From: Stappia sp. BW2
GTDB taxonomy: Bacteria; Pseudomonadota; Alphaproteobacteria; Rhizobiales; Stappiaceae
Direction: 5' to 3'
Assembly: GCF_008107695.1 (NCBI RefSeq)
Contig: NZ_VIRG01000066.1
Span: 1,054,001 to 1,118,000 of the forward strand
Length of the DNA: 64,000 bases
The notes beneath the pieces were generated by a model that was not told where the DNA came from, searched no databases, and saw only the letters and a list, made by a program, of their open reading frames with translations. How positions within the stretch are numbered: the first letter of the stretch is position 1; the number at the start of each line of letters is the position of its first letter. Below, piece after piece: positions 18,071-27,717 of this stretch. Position numbers and translations under genes: made by a program.

Positions 18071-21000
18071 TTAGCCAGTTTCCCGGAATCGCTCCGCCGT
18101 CTCCAGATCGACCGAAACAAGCTGGGAAACGCCGCGCTCGGCCATCGTCACACCAAAGAGGCGGTTCATGCGCGCCATGGTGATCGGATTATGCGTGATC
18201 ACCACAAATCTGGTTTCCGTGCTCCTGGACATCTCGTCCAGGAGGTCGCAGTAACGCTCCACATTGGCGTCGTCGAGCGGCGCATCGACCTCGTCGAGCA
18301 CACAGATCGGCGCCGGGTTTGTAAGGAACACCGCGAAAATCAGCGACATGGCCGTCAGCGCCTGCTCGCCGCCCGACAGCAGTGTCATGGTCTGCGGCTT
18401 CTTGCCGGGCGGACGGGCAATGATTTCCAGACCTGCGTCAAGCGGGTCATCGGAATCAACGAGCTGCAATTCGGCCGTACCGCCTCCAAAAAGATGTGTA
18501 AACAAGCGCTGGAAGTGGCCGTTGACGACTTCGAAGGAGGCCAGCAGTCGCTCCCTCGCCTCGCGATTGAGATTCGAGATCCCGGTCCGCAGGCGTCGAA
18601 TCGCCTCGATCAGGTCATCACGCTCCGAGGTCAGCGTGGTTTTCTGATCGTCGATTTCACGCAGCTCCTCCTCCGCACGCAGGTTGACACCGCCGAGCCG
18701 CTCGCGCTCGGCCTTCAGCCGCTCCAGCTTGCGTTCCATGGCATCGGGATCGGGCAGCGGCGCGCCTTCCTTCAAGCCCGCGATCTCCGGCAACGCCGTT
18801 ACCGCGACTTCCAGGTCCTCGTCGATGCGCCGTTCCAGGTTCTGCTTGCGGTCCCGGGCGGCTTCAAGGCGCTCCTCGGCGCGAATCTTCTCTTCCCTGG
18901 CTCCGGCCATCGCTTCCATTGCTGCCTTGGCCGCGCGGTCGACATCGGCAAGGTCCAGTTCCGCCTGTTGAAGCTGATCGTCCTTCGCCTTCTTGTCTTC
19001 CTCGGCCTTGGCAATGGCGGAAAACACGTCGCGGCGCTTGATCTCGATGTCCTCGGGCGCCTCGATCAGCTCGCCCCGCTCCTCTTCCGCTTCTTCACGC
19101 CGTTCCTGCAAAATGGAAATCTGCTGTGCGGCATTGGCAGCTCGCGTTTTCCAGCCGTCATATTCCCGGGCAATGGCTTCCAGACGCCGGTCGCGCATCT
19201 GCTGCTCACGGGCAAGACCTTCGGCCACCGCACGAGCTTCGGCCAGGGCACCGCGCGCCGCCGCGACCTGCGACTGCAGGTCCTCGATACGATCGCGGTA
19301 GCTGGTTCCGTCCGGCGCTTCTTCGAGACGTTCTTCGGCTTCGGCCAACTGTTCGCGCGCAAGTTCAGCCTCTTCGCCGAGGCGCTGTGCCCGGTCCTGT
19401 GCGGCTTCCAGCTTGGCAGCAAACTGCGAGACGGCCCGTTCCGCTGCCGCAAGAGCTTCACGCGCGGCCGCCGTCTGGCGTTGGCCGTCACGTACCTTGC
19501 CTCTGGCAAGTTGCTCCAGCTCGACCGCCTGACGCACCCTGGTCGCAGCGCTTTCCATTGCCTGCTGGCGATCCTCAAGATCACGCCGGGCCTGTTCGAT
19601 TTCGTCACCAAGTTCGGCCAGGCGGTTCTTTTGCGCCAGGCGCTGTGCTGCCGGCGTCGGCGCATTGGCTGCAATCACGAAACCATCCCAGCGCCACAGG
19701 TCGCCTTCCACCGAAACGAGGCACTGGCCCGGCTTCAAGGATGTGCGCAGATCCGGACCCGCTGCCTGGTCGACAAGGCCGACCTGGCGCAGGCGGCGGC
19801 TCAGTTCGGCAGGCGCTTCCACCACTTCGGCCAGGCTGCGGGCCCCAGCCGGCAGCGCCGGGTCACCCTCATGAGACAGGACACCGCCCCAGCGCACAGC
19901 GGCAGCTTCTTCCAGAGAAGCATCCAGATCCTCGCCAAGCGCTGCGCCCAAAGCCGTTTCAAAGCCCTGCTCCACGCGGATCTGCTCGACAACCGGCGTA
20001 TGATCCTGTTCGGAATGGACGTTCAGCACCTGCTCAAGCGTCCTGGCCTCGGTCTCAAGGCCTTGAAGCATCTGGCGGGCGTCGCCGACGGGACCACGGG
20101 CCGACTGTTCCTGCTCACGCGCTTCGCGGGTTGCGGTTTCGGCGTCTTCGGCGGCAGCTTCCGCCTCCAGAAGGGCTTCCTCCGCCACTTCCAGGGCTTC
20201 CCGGTTTTCGGTGACGCCGTCCTGCTCGGCCATGCGTTCGTTCAGTTCGGCAAGGGCCTTCTGGGCGTCCTGGGCCTGCGCGAGCAACCGGTCCGAGCGC
20301 TGACGGCTTTCGGCAACAGCGCGCTCCAACTGGCGGCGTTCGGCAGTCGCACGGGCCTCGGCTGCCGTCAGATCGGACAGCTGGCTTTCCAGGCTTCCGA
20401 CAATCTCTTCAGCCTCGGCCACCTTTTCGCGGGCACTTTCGGTGCGTTCCTGCACCATCTCGTTTTCTTCCAGAAGCTCCGCGCGTTCTTCCGACAGGCG
20501 TTCCAGAACCTCATCGTTTTCAGACACCAAAGACTGTTCGCGCCGGATGTCTTCCGCCAGTTGCACCAGACGGCGCTCCAGGTCCTGAAGCTTTTCCTTC
20601 ACACGCCGTTCTTCCGCGTCCAGTTCGTTGCGGGCAATAACAAGCCGCTGTAAAGCCGCGCCTGCCTTGGCCGCATCGTCGCGCAGTTCCGGCAGCTTGT
20701 GCGCCGCGATGGCCTGAATGCGGGCGCTTTCCGCCTGGAGGCCCGTTGCTTCATTCACCTGCTTCTGGGCTTCGGCAAAATGACTTTCCGCAACGCCCAG
20801 CGCATCACGCGCCTCGGTCCAGCGGATGTAGAGGATCGAAGCTTCGGCTCCGCGAATTTCAGAAGACAGGTTGCGGTAACGCGATGCCTGGCGCGATTGC
20901 CGGCGCAGATTGTCGAGCTGGCCGTCGATCTGGACAAGCACGTCTTCGAGCCGCTCCAGGTTCTGCTCGGCCGCGCGCAGGCGGATTTCCGCTTCGTGCC

Positions 21001-21529
21001 GGCGCGAATGCAGGCCGGAAATACCCGCCGCCTCTTCCAGAATCTGTCTACGGGAAGTCGGCTTGGCCGCAATCAACTCACCGATTTGGCCCTGACGCAC
21101 CATCGCCGGCGACCTGGCGCCGGTGGAGGCATCCGCGAACAGCAACTGCACGTCGCGCGCGCGCACATCCTTGGCGTTGATCTTGTAGTTGGAGCCCTGC
21201 TCACGCTCGATCCGGCGGCTGACTTCCAGCGCATCGGCATCGTTGAAAGCGGCTGGTGCCGTGCGGTCCTGATTTTCAAGGTACAGCGTCACTTCGGCGG
21301 TATTACGCGCCGGGCGGTTCAGGCTGCCGGAGAAGATAACGTCGTCCATGCCGGACGCACGCATGTTCTTGTAGGAGTTTTCGCCCATCACCCAGCGCAG
21401 GGCCTCGACAAGGTTGGACTTGCCGCAGCCATTCGGCCCGACCACCCCGGTCAGGCCGTTGCCGATGATGAACTCCATCGGTTCGACGAAGGATTTGAAG
21501 CCGACGATACGGAGTTTGGAGAATTTCAT
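18071..21529 (-). CDS. smc: Chromosome segregation protein SMC
   Basis: This 1152-residue SMC ATPase organises and segregates the chromosome with ScpA/ScpB. Walker A is GPNGCGKS at 31-38. The signature LSGGEQ (1051-1056) and Walker B VLDEVD (1077-1082) are at the C-terminus. Two long coiled coils flank a hinge at about residues 510-640. The ATG start gives the family-typical MKFSKLRIVGFKSF. It is downstream of dsbA in the same direction. Confidence 0.97.
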   Translation of the reverse strand: MKFSKLRIVGFKSFVEPMEFIIGNGLTGVVGPNGCGKSNLVEALRWVMGENSYKNMRASGMDDVIFSGSLNRPARNTAEVTLYLENQDRTAPAAFNDADALEVSRRIEREQGSNYKINAKDVRARDVQLLFADASTGARSPAMVRQGQIGELIAAKPTSRRQILEEAAGISGLHSRRHEAEIRLRAAEQNLERLEDVLVQIDGQLDNLRRQSRQASRYRNLSSEIRGAEASILYIRWTEARDALGVAESHFAEAQKQVNEATGLQAESARIQAIAAHKLPELRDDAAKAGAALQRLVIARNELDAEERRVKEKLQDLERRLVQLAEDIRREQSLVSENDEVLERLSEERAELLEENEMVQERTESAREKVAEAEEIVGSLESQLSDLTAAEARATAERRQLERAVAESRQRSDRLLAQAQDAQKALAELNERMAEQDGVTENREALEVAEEALLEAEAAAEDAETATREAREQEQSARGPVGDARQMLQGLETEARTLEQVLNVHSEQDHTPVVEQIRVEQGFETALGAALGEDLDASLEEAAAVRWGGVLSHEGDPALPAGARSLAEVVEAPAELSRRLRQVGLVDQAAGPDLRTSLKPGQCLVSVEGDLWRWDGFVIAANAPTPAAQRLAQKNRLAELGDEIEQARRDLEDRQQAMESAATRVRQAVELEQLARGKVRDGQRQTAAAREALAAAERAVSQFAAKLEAAQDRAQRLGEEAELAREQLAEAEERLEEAPDGTSYRDRIEDLQSQVAAARGALAEARAVAEGLAREQQMRDRRLEAIAREYDGWKTRAANAAQQISILQERREEAEEERGELIEAPEDIEIKRRDVFSAIAKAEEDKKAKDDQLQQAELDLADVDRAAKAAMEAMAGAREEKIRAEERLEAARDRKQNLERRIDEDLEVAVTALPEIAGLKEGAPLPDPDAMERKLERLKAERERLGGVNLRAEEELREIDDQKTTLTSERDDLIEAIRRLRTGISNLNREARERLLASFEVVNGHFQRLFTHLFGGGTAELQLVDSDDPLDAGLEIIARPPGKKPQTMTLLSGGEQALTAMSLIFAVFLTNPAPICVLDEVDAPLDDANVERYCDLLDEMSRSTETRFVVITHNPITMARMNRLFGVTMAERGVSQLVSVDLETAERFRETG

Positions 21530-21616
21530 TGGCGCCCGTGCCCCGTGGACACGGACACCTGAAGATCATGGGTTCGATCGAGGCAAACCGAACGGACCGG
21601 CGGGTTGACCGCCAGT

Positions 21617-22252
21617 CTAGAGGTTCGCGTCAATAAGTTTGCCCATCTCTTCAATCGAAAGCGCCCCCGAGTGCTTTTCGCCATTGATGAAGAACGTCGG
21701 GGTGGAATCTACGCCAAACTCGTTTGCGCCACGGTTTTTCACCGCTTCGATGGCATCAAGCAGGTCCTGGTTCCCCAAACATTCCTCAAAGGACTCTTTT
21801 GTAAAACCTATCTGCTTGGAAAAGTCGAGCATGGATTGGTACGGATTGTCGGTAAACGCCCAGGCTCGCTGCTGTTCGAACATGATGTCCACAATCTCGA
21901 AATATTTGTCGGCAGGTGCGCAGCGCGCCAGCATGAAGGCGCCTGCGGCAACCGGATCCAGCGGGAACTCGCGGAAAATAAAGCGAACCTTGCCGGTATC
22001 GATGTAGTTGGCCTTCAGGTCCGGATAGGTACGCTTGTGGAAATTGGCGCAATGACCGCAGGTCATGGACGCATATTCCACAATGGTGACCGGCGCGTTT
22101 TCTTCGCCTAGGATCTTGTCGCCCAAGGGGCCGGGCGTTACCAGCTCGGCCTCGTCTACGGTCTGCGCAAGAGCCAAGCTCGATCCGGCAAGGCAGAATG
22201 CGGCCATCGCCAGGGCAGTGGTTTTGAGAAACTGTCTACGGGTCTGGGTCAC
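21617..22252 (-). CDS. DsbA-family periplasmic thiol-disulfide oxidoreductase
   Basis: This 211-residue exported thioredoxin-fold protein has a twin-arginine-like signal (TRRQFLK, then a hydrophobic run to LALA) and the active site C65-GH-C68. The cis-proline loop is VDSTPTFF. It resembles DsbA/BdbD-like proteins that introduce disulfides. The start is GTG with AGGA nine bases upstream. The smc start is 87 bases downstream, so cotranscription is likely. Confidence 0.9.
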   Translation of the reverse strand: MTQTRRQFLKTTALAMAAFCLAGSSLALAQTVDEAELVTPGPLGDKILGEENAPVTIVEYASMTCGHCANFHKRTYPDLKANYIDTGKVRFIFREFPLDPVAAGAFMLARCAPADKYFEIVDIMFEQQRAWAFTDNPYQSMLDFSKQIGFTKESFEECLGNQDLLDAIEAVKNRGANEFGVDSTPTFFINGEKHSGALSIEEMGKLIDANL

Positions 22253-22615
22253 GAAGATCGTCCTGTCACAATAGTCAAGCGCTGCACCGGCCGGTGCATG
22301 GATCGAAGAATATCCTGACGGATATCCAAGCCGATCGGGTTCAATGGTACCGGGCCACCCTATGTGCCTTCAGCTGAACGCAGGATGAACCGTCTTGCTG
22401 CCTTCTCTGCCCTCTCGGACAGGCGGCGTCAACAAAGCTTATCAAATGCGGCATGAGCGAGGACGGTCAACCGCAGGGCCTCTTTGCCGCATTCCGGGCC
22501 ATGATCAAGCGAAGGGTCGGGTAAACCGGCCATTTTCGGGAACAGACGTGACCGGAGAATTGTCCGCCGCCCCCCGTTTCACAGAGTTGTTATTGAAGGG
22601 ACAGGCACAACCGCC
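22253..22615. other. Intergenic region with perfect 16-bp palindrome
   Basis: There is no convincing gene. A continuous palindrome TGCACCGGCCGGTGCA lies at 22283-22298, just upstream of dsbA, and a second small stem (ATATCC/GGATAT) at 22310-22325. Either could be an operator or a leader hairpin for dsbA-smc. An 80-codon plus-strand frame here looks like chance. Confidence 0.5.
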
Positions 22616-23125
22616 TCACGCGGCATCGTCTGCCTGACGGGCGATGATCTGGGCACCAAGTTTTTTCAGCGCTTGCCGAAGGCGGTCGTTCTCGACGCCC
22701 TCCAGCCGCTCTTCAAGCTGACGTTCTTCGGACTGCGTCAGATCGCGCAAAGGCTTCTTGCTGACCGGCTGCTTCACCAGAACCGGTTTTTGCAGGATCT
22801 TGATGCGGCCAATGGCCCGCCAGCCGTAGAACGTGTTGATGCGTTCGATCACCTGCGCGCTGTCATGGGACAGCATCAGGGCTGTTGCGCCATCTGTGTG
22901 CACCACAAGCGTCGCCGGTTCCGGCGGCTTTTCCGGATCGCTGCGCTCGGGCTGGCGTGGCCAGATCAGCCTGTCCGGCTGTACGCGCGTGCCATACCGC
23001 TCGCCAACGATGTCGGCCCAGGCGGCAATGATGTCAACGGACGCAAAACCCCGTTTCCGGCAAACAGGCGTCATCGCCTTGCCGACAAGATCGGCCAGCG
23101 GTTTTGCCCCTCTCGAGGCGTGCAC
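22616..23125 (-). CDS. DUF721 (DciA-like) protein
   Basis: This 169-residue protein has the DUF721 N-terminal domain (RGFASVDIIAAWADIVGERYGTRVQPDRL). The domain includes DciA, the replicative-helicase loader of most bacteria, but members of this DUF721-dsbA-smc cluster are not characterised. The C-terminal half is charged. The start is GTG. It is divergent from mutY. Confidence 0.8.
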   Translation of the reverse strand: MHASRGAKPLADLVGKAMTPVCRKRGFASVDIIAAWADIVGERYGTRVQPDRLIWPRQPERSDPEKPPEPATLVVHTDGATALMLSHDSAQVIERINTFYGWRAIGRIKILQKPVLVKQPVSKKPLRDLTQSEERQLEERLEGVENDRLRQALKKLGAQIIARQADDAA

Positions 23126-23349
23126 AGGGTTTGCCTTTGTAGCGCTAATAGCCTACCTCCTCATCCAGACAAACAGTCCGGTGATTTGCCGGTCAGTTTC
23201 CAGATTGGGGTGTTGTATCTCAATAGAATACGACAAAACGACGACGAATACTTACACCTAACTCACCGCACTGCCTATATCAGCCAAGTTGTCCCCAGGC
23301 TATCCAAGGCTTGCTGCTTCATGTCACCACCTGTTGTTCATCTGATCTC

Positions 23350-24429
23350 ATGGCCTCTGCTTCCCCTTCCAGACTGCTTCTTGACTGGTACGACCGTCAT
23401 GCCCGGCGCCTGCCCTGGCGGGTTTCCCCGGAAGACCGCAACCTGGGCGAAGTCCCGGATCCCTACCGGATCTGGCTGTCCGAAGTCATGCTGCAGCAAA
23501 CCACAGTCGCCGCCGTCAAAGACTACTTCGAGAAGTTTACGCGACGCTGGCCAACCGTGACCGATCTCGCCGACGCTGCGGAAGAAGACGTCATGAAAGC
23601 CTGGGCGGGCCTTGGATATTATTCGCGGGCGCGCAATTTGAAAAAATGCGCTGAAACCGTTGCACGGGACCACAACGGCCAATTTCCTGAAGACGAAGTG
23701 GCATTGCAGAAGCTGCCGGGCATCGGCCCCTACACGGCCGCAGCCATCGCAACCATTGCCTTTGACCGGCACGCGGCTGTGGTTGACGGCAACGTGGAAA
23801 GGGTTCTGACACGTCTCTACGAGATCGAAACGCCGCTTCCGGACGCCAAACCGGAAATCAAGGCGAAAATGGCGGATCTGACGCCGGACAAGCGGCCCGG
23901 CGACTTTGCACAGGCTGTGATGGATCTCGGTGCGACGATCTGCACACCCCGCAAACCGGCCTGCGGGCTTTGTCCCTGGCGTTCCATCTGCCGGGTACAG
24001 TCGTCAGCCCTTGCCGAAACGCTGCCACGCAAGGCGCCGAAAAAGGAAAAGCCGACGCGTTTCGGCGCCGCTTTCGTGGCAGTCGACGCGGCAACGGGCG
24101 CAGTCTTGCTGCGCCGCCGCCCGCCGCGAGGGCTGCTGGGCGGAATGAGCGAAGTGCCAGGGACAGAGTGGGCGGAGGATTTCGATCTTGATCAGGCCCT
24201 CAGCCTTGCACCGTTTTCCGCGGATTGGCAGCAGCGCCCGGTGGAAGTGAAACACACCTTCACCCACTTCCATTTGCGGCTCACGGTCTACCGGGCCGAT
24301 CTTGCGGCGGACGCCCTGCCGCCACTTGACGATGCCTGGTGGTCGTCCCCGGAAGTCATTGAAAGCGAAGCACTTCCCACGGTGATGAAAAAAGCGCTGG
24401 CTGCCGCTGTCGAACGGCCGCGGAAATAG
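23350..24429 (+). CDS. mutY: A/G-specific adenine glycosylase
   Basis: MutY removes adenine mispaired with 8-oxoguanine. The helix-hairpin-helix motif is LPGIGPYTA at 122-130, with catalytic D146 in VVDGNVERV and E45 in WLSEVMLQQT. The 4Fe-4S cysteines are C198, C205, C208 and C214, with family spacing 6-2-5. A NUDIX-like 8-oxoG recognition domain fills the C-terminus. The start is uncertain: the ATG at 23350 lacks a good ribosome binding site, and a TTG at 23311 would add 13 residues. Confidence 0.93.
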   Translation: MASASPSRLLLDWYDRHARRLPWRVSPEDRNLGEVPDPYRIWLSEVMLQQTTVAAVKDYFEKFTRRWPTVTDLADAAEEDVMKAWAGLGYYSRARNLKKCAETVARDHNGQFPEDEVALQKLPGIGPYTAAAIATIAFDRHAAVVDGNVERVLTRLYEIETPLPDAKPEIKAKMADLTPDKRPGDFAQAVMDLGATICTPRKPACGLCPWRSICRVQSSALAETLPRKAPKKEKPTRFGAAFVAVDAATGAVLLRRRPPRGLLGGMSEVPGTEWAEDFDLDQALSLAPFSADWQQRPVEVKHTFTHFHLRLTVYRADLAADALPPLDDAWWSSPEVIESEALPTVMKKALAAAVERPRK

Positions 24430-24512
24430 TTCTTTCCCGGCTCAAGAAAACAGTTGCAGTTTACCCGGATTGGCTGTTGATCAGCGAACACGTTTGCTGG
24501 ATCTGAGCCCCC

Positions 24513-25061
24513 ATGTTCACCTATTCCTATGACGCACTCTTTTCTCAAAAAGACTGCGATGAAATCATCCGCCAGAGCCTGGCGGAAGCCCAGGACACAG
24601 GTGGCCTTGTCGGTGGCAAGCAGCAGGGTGAGATCCGCCGCGCGCGCATAAGCTGGCTTGATGACGAAGGCACCGCCGGCTGGGTCATGAACCGTGTGAT
24701 GATCGCTGTGGCCAAAGCCAACCGTGAGGCCTTCGATTTCGATATCACCGAGTTTCGGGAAAAACTTCAGGTCGCCATCTACGATGAAAGCGAAGAAGGC
24801 CATTACGACTGGCATTCGGATGTCGGCGAAGGCCCTATTGCCCAGTTCCGCAAGGCGACCATCGTCACCCAGCTTTCACCGTCGGACACCTATGAAGGCG
24901 GAGCGCTGGAAATCAGCCTCGGGCACAAGGTGATGGCTGCCTCGCGCGATCAGGGCTGCGCAACGCTGTTTGCCAGTTTCATGCTGCACAGGGTGGTGCC
25001 GGTGAGCAAGGGAAGCCGGTATTCCCTCACCTGCTGGAGCCATGGTCCCCGCTTTCGCTGA
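24513..25061 (+). CDS. 2-oxoglutarate/Fe(II)-dependent oxygenase, PKHD type
   Basis: This 182-residue oxygenase has the iron ligands H101-x-D103 in YDWHSDVG and H159, and the 2-oxoglutarate arginine R169 in KGSRYSL. It is related to prolyl-4-hydroxylase-like PKHD enzymes such as PiuC but shorter. The substrate is unknown. It lies near the iron-regulated bfr gene but has its own upstream region with no visible Irr box. Confidence 0.8.
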   Translation: MFTYSYDALFSQKDCDEIIRQSLAEAQDTGGLVGGKQQGEIRRARISWLDDEGTAGWVMNRVMIAVAKANREAFDFDITEFREKLQVAIYDESEEGHYDWHSDVGEGPIAQFRKATIVTQLSPSDTYEGGALEISLGHKVMAASRDQGCATLFASFMLHRVVPVSKGSRYSLTCWSHGPRFR

Positions 25062-25295
25062 GTCCCGCTGCGGATTTCCGCGCAATCTCTCGCTTGTCCA
25101 AACGATTGGGCGAACGTCCGTTCAACTGCCCGCCGTCATCGACCGGCAACAAACAGACACTATGAAGATCCTGATTTGCTCGCCCGGAAAAGTCTTGCAA
25201 TCTCTTTGCCTTACATGGAGGTATCCGAGGCCGGTTTCATTTTGCTGCTTTGGGGTATAACCAGTGGAAGTAGCAACTCAAGGTGCCATGGCCCC

Positions 25296-25332
25296 TTGCG
25301 CCTGAAGTGAATTACCCTAGAATGATTCTAAA
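25296..25332 (+). promoter_or_regulatory. Bacterioferritin promoter with Irr-type iron box
   Basis: TTGCGC (25296-25301) is spaced 16 bases from TAGAAT (25318-25323). Over the -10 lies TAGAA-TGA-TTCTA(AA) (25318-25332), which matches the Irr/ICE box consensus TTTAGAA-N3-TTCTAAA of Hyphomicrobiales. Irr bound there would block RNA polymerase when iron is low, which is the expected control for an iron-storage gene. Confidence 0.7.
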
Positions 25333-25364
25333 CAATAATCGATTTCCAAGAAGGAGGCTCTGCC

Positions 25365-25850
25365 GTGAAAGGGAACGAAAAAGTCATTGAGCGCCTGAAC
25401 GAAGCTCTGTTTCTGGAGCTTGGCGCCATCAACCAATATTGGCTTCACTACCGCCTCCTGAGCGATTGGGGCTTCGCGCGCCTTGCCAAGAAGGAACGTG
25501 AAGAATCCATCGAGGAGATGCAGCACGCCGACAAGCTGGTCGACCGCATCATCTTCCTTGAAGGCCATCCGAACATGCAGAAGGTTGCACCGCTGCGGAT
25601 CGGGCAGAACATCAAGGAAGTGCTGGAATCTGACCTTGCCGGCGAATATGACGCCCGCACGTCCTACGCCAAGTCTCGCGACATCTGCCGTGAGGAAGGC
25701 GACTATGTCTCCATGCAGCTTTTTGAAGAGCTGCTGTCAGACGAGGAAGGCCATATCGACTTTCTGGAAACCCAGCTTGAGCTTCTGGAAAAGATCGGTG
25801 TCGAGCGCTACGGCATGCTGAATGCCGCTCCGGCCGACGAAGCCGAGTAA
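25365..25850 (+). CDS. bfr: Bacterioferritin
   Basis: This 161-residue iron-storage subunit assembles into a 24-mer haem ferritin. The ferroxidase and haem ligands align with E. coli Bfr: E18, E51, M52 (haem) and H54 in EEMQHAD. The start is GTG with a perfect AAGGAGG seven bases upstream. An Irr-type box overlaps the promoter, and a strong terminator follows. Confidence 0.96.
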   Translation: MKGNEKVIERLNEALFLELGAINQYWLHYRLLSDWGFARLAKKEREESIEEMQHADKLVDRIIFLEGHPNMQKVAPLRIGQNIKEVLESDLAGEYDARTSYAKSRDICREEGDYVSMQLFEELLSDEEGHIDFLETQLELLEKIGVERYGMLNAAPADEAE

Positions 25851-25884
25851 GACCTCAAGCCGCGATTTTCCAAGCGATGATGAA

Positions 25885-25913
25885 GCCGGTGCAGCACTGC
25901 ACCGGCTTTTTTT
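25885..25913 (+). terminator. Rho-independent terminator after bfr
   Basis: GCCGGTGCA/TGCACCGGC stem with a four-base loop, then seven T residues, 34 bases past the bfr stop. Confidence 0.85.
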
Positions 25914-26010
25914 GTTCGGTGTGTTAAACGCGTGTGACGTCAGGCGGCGCGCATTGTCACTTTCGTGGCGTGCGCTCGTCTGATGAAACGCCTTCGCCGT
26001 TCAAGACGCC

Positions 26011-27519
26011 TTACTGGAACGCCGTTTCGGTGAAACTGCGCAGCTTGCGCGAATGAAGGCGCTCGGCGGTCATGTCGCGCATTTTCTCCATCGCCCGGAT
26101 GCCGATCTGAAGATGCTGGGCGACCTGGCGCTTGTAGAAGTCGGTTGCCATGCCCGGCAGCTTCAGTTCGCCGTGAAGTGGCTTGTCCGAGATGCATAGC
26201 AACGTGCCGTAGGGCACGCGGAAACGGAACCCGTTGGCGGCGATGGTCGCCGATTCCATGTCGAGCGCGATGGCACGGGACTGGGAGAACCGCTTGACCA
26301 GTTCCGGCTGGTCCCAGAGTTCCCAGTTGCGGTTGTCGAGCGAAACGACGGTTCCCGTGCGCATGACGCGCTTCAGTTCGTAGCCATCGATGCCGGTGAT
26401 TTCCGCAACCGCGTCTTCCAGGGCCACCTGCACTTCCGCCAGCGGCGGGATCGGCACCCAGATCGGCAGGTCCTGGTCGAGAACATTGTCCTCGCGCACA
26501 TAGCCATGGGCCAGAACATAGTCGCCAAGCGTCTGGCTGTTTCTGAGGCCTGCGCAGTGCCCCAGCATCAGCCACACATGCGGCCGCAGAACGGCGATAT
26601 GGTCGGTGATGGTTTTGGCGTTGGACGGCCCGACGCCGATATTGACCATGGTGATGCCGCTGCCGTCGGCCCGTTTCAGGTGATAGGCCGGCATTTGCGG
26701 CAGCTTTGTCAGCTCTTCGCCATCCGGCTGGCTCTGGCCAGCCTCCAGCACCACGTTGCCGGGAGAAACGAAGGCCTCATAACCACTGTCCGGCTGCAAC
26801 AGCAGCTCTTTGGACATGCGGCAGAATTCGTCGATGTAGAATTGATAGTTCGTGAAAAGCACGTAGTTCTGGAAGTGCTCGGCTTTGGTTGCCGTGTAGT
26901 GCTGCAGGCGGTGCAGGGAATAGTCGACCCGCGGCGCCGTGAACGAGGCAAGCGGCATGACCCCGTCGGCCGGATCATAAGTGCCGTTGGCAATGGAATC
27001 GTCCATCACGGTGAGGTCCGGCAGATCGAACATATCCGCCAGGGGACGATCGAGGTTTGCTGCTGCCGCGCCGCCTTCCACGTGCGTGCCGTCATAAAAG
27101 GCGAAGTGCAGCGGGATCGGCATGTCGCTGTCGCCAATCTGGATCGGCACGTCATGGTTTTTCATCAGCAGTGACAGCTGGGACACCAGATAGTGCCGGA
27201 ACAGGTCCGGACGGGTGATCGTCGAAGCGTGAGTGCCCGGCCGGGAGACGAAACCGTAAGACAGGCGGCTATCCAGCCGGACGTGGCTGTCGGTCACGAT
27301 CCGCACCTGCGGATAGAAGGCGCGCACGCGGCCGTCGATTTCCCTGCCTTCCAGCAGATCCTGAAAATGCTTGCGCAGAAAGGCGGTGTTGGATTCAAAA
27401 ATCTCGATCAGCCGGTCGACCGCCTTGTCGGCGTCGGTAAAGACCTCAAGCGGATGGGAAGGCGCATGCCGGACCCTGCGGGCGGCTTGATGAAACATGT
27501 TCTTGTTTGAGTTGGACAC
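26011..27519 (-). CDS. amn: AMP nucleosidase
   Basis: This 502-residue enzyme cleaves AMP to adenine and ribose 5-phosphate in purine salvage. The N-terminal Amn-specific domain covers residues 1-170. The nucleoside phosphorylase-like domain follows, with NIGVGPSNAKTITDHIAVLRP and ALDMESATIAANGFR. The start is GTG, with AAGGAG seven bases upstream. The gene stands alone between bfr and an ABC transporter gene. Confidence 0.93.
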   Translation of the reverse strand: MSNSNKNMFHQAARRVRHAPSHPLEVFTDADKAVDRLIEIFESNTAFLRKHFQDLLEGREIDGRVRAFYPQVRIVTDSHVRLDSRLSYGFVSRPGTHASTITRPDLFRHYLVSQLSLLMKNHDVPIQIGDSDMPIPLHFAFYDGTHVEGGAAAANLDRPLADMFDLPDLTVMDDSIANGTYDPADGVMPLASFTAPRVDYSLHRLQHYTATKAEHFQNYVLFTNYQFYIDEFCRMSKELLLQPDSGYEAFVSPGNVVLEAGQSQPDGEELTKLPQMPAYHLKRADGSGITMVNIGVGPSNAKTITDHIAVLRPHVWLMLGHCAGLRNSQTLGDYVLAHGYVREDNVLDQDLPIWVPIPPLAEVQVALEDAVAEITGIDGYELKRVMRTGTVVSLDNRNWELWDQPELVKRFSQSRAIALDMESATIAANGFRFRVPYGTLLCISDKPLHGELKLPGMATDFYKRQVAQHLQIGIRAMEKMRDMTAERLHSRKLRSFTETAFQ

Positions 27520-27717
27520 AAACTGTCTCCTTATTGTTCTTATGGGTTCACAGTCCCGCTAACGCTTCCCGTGGTCAATAGATCTACCATCGGATTTTGA
27601 ATTTTTTTTCGCAGAGAGAAAATTTCTGCAAAAGACCCTTCGCGTGGCATTTGAGCAGGCTTTCCCAAAGCGTTGCAAGCGGCTAAGCTTCGGCTGATTT
27701 CTGACCTGGAGTTTCCC

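Noticed and set aside
18191..20653. 820-codon open frame on the plus strand
   Set aside because: It is fully antisense to smc. GC-rich coiled-coil sequence commonly leaves the opposite strand open, and the translation has no domain.
22395..22637. 80-codon plus frame between dsbA and the DUF721 gene
   Set aside because: No ribosome binding site, no motif, and it runs into the antisense of the DUF721 gene.
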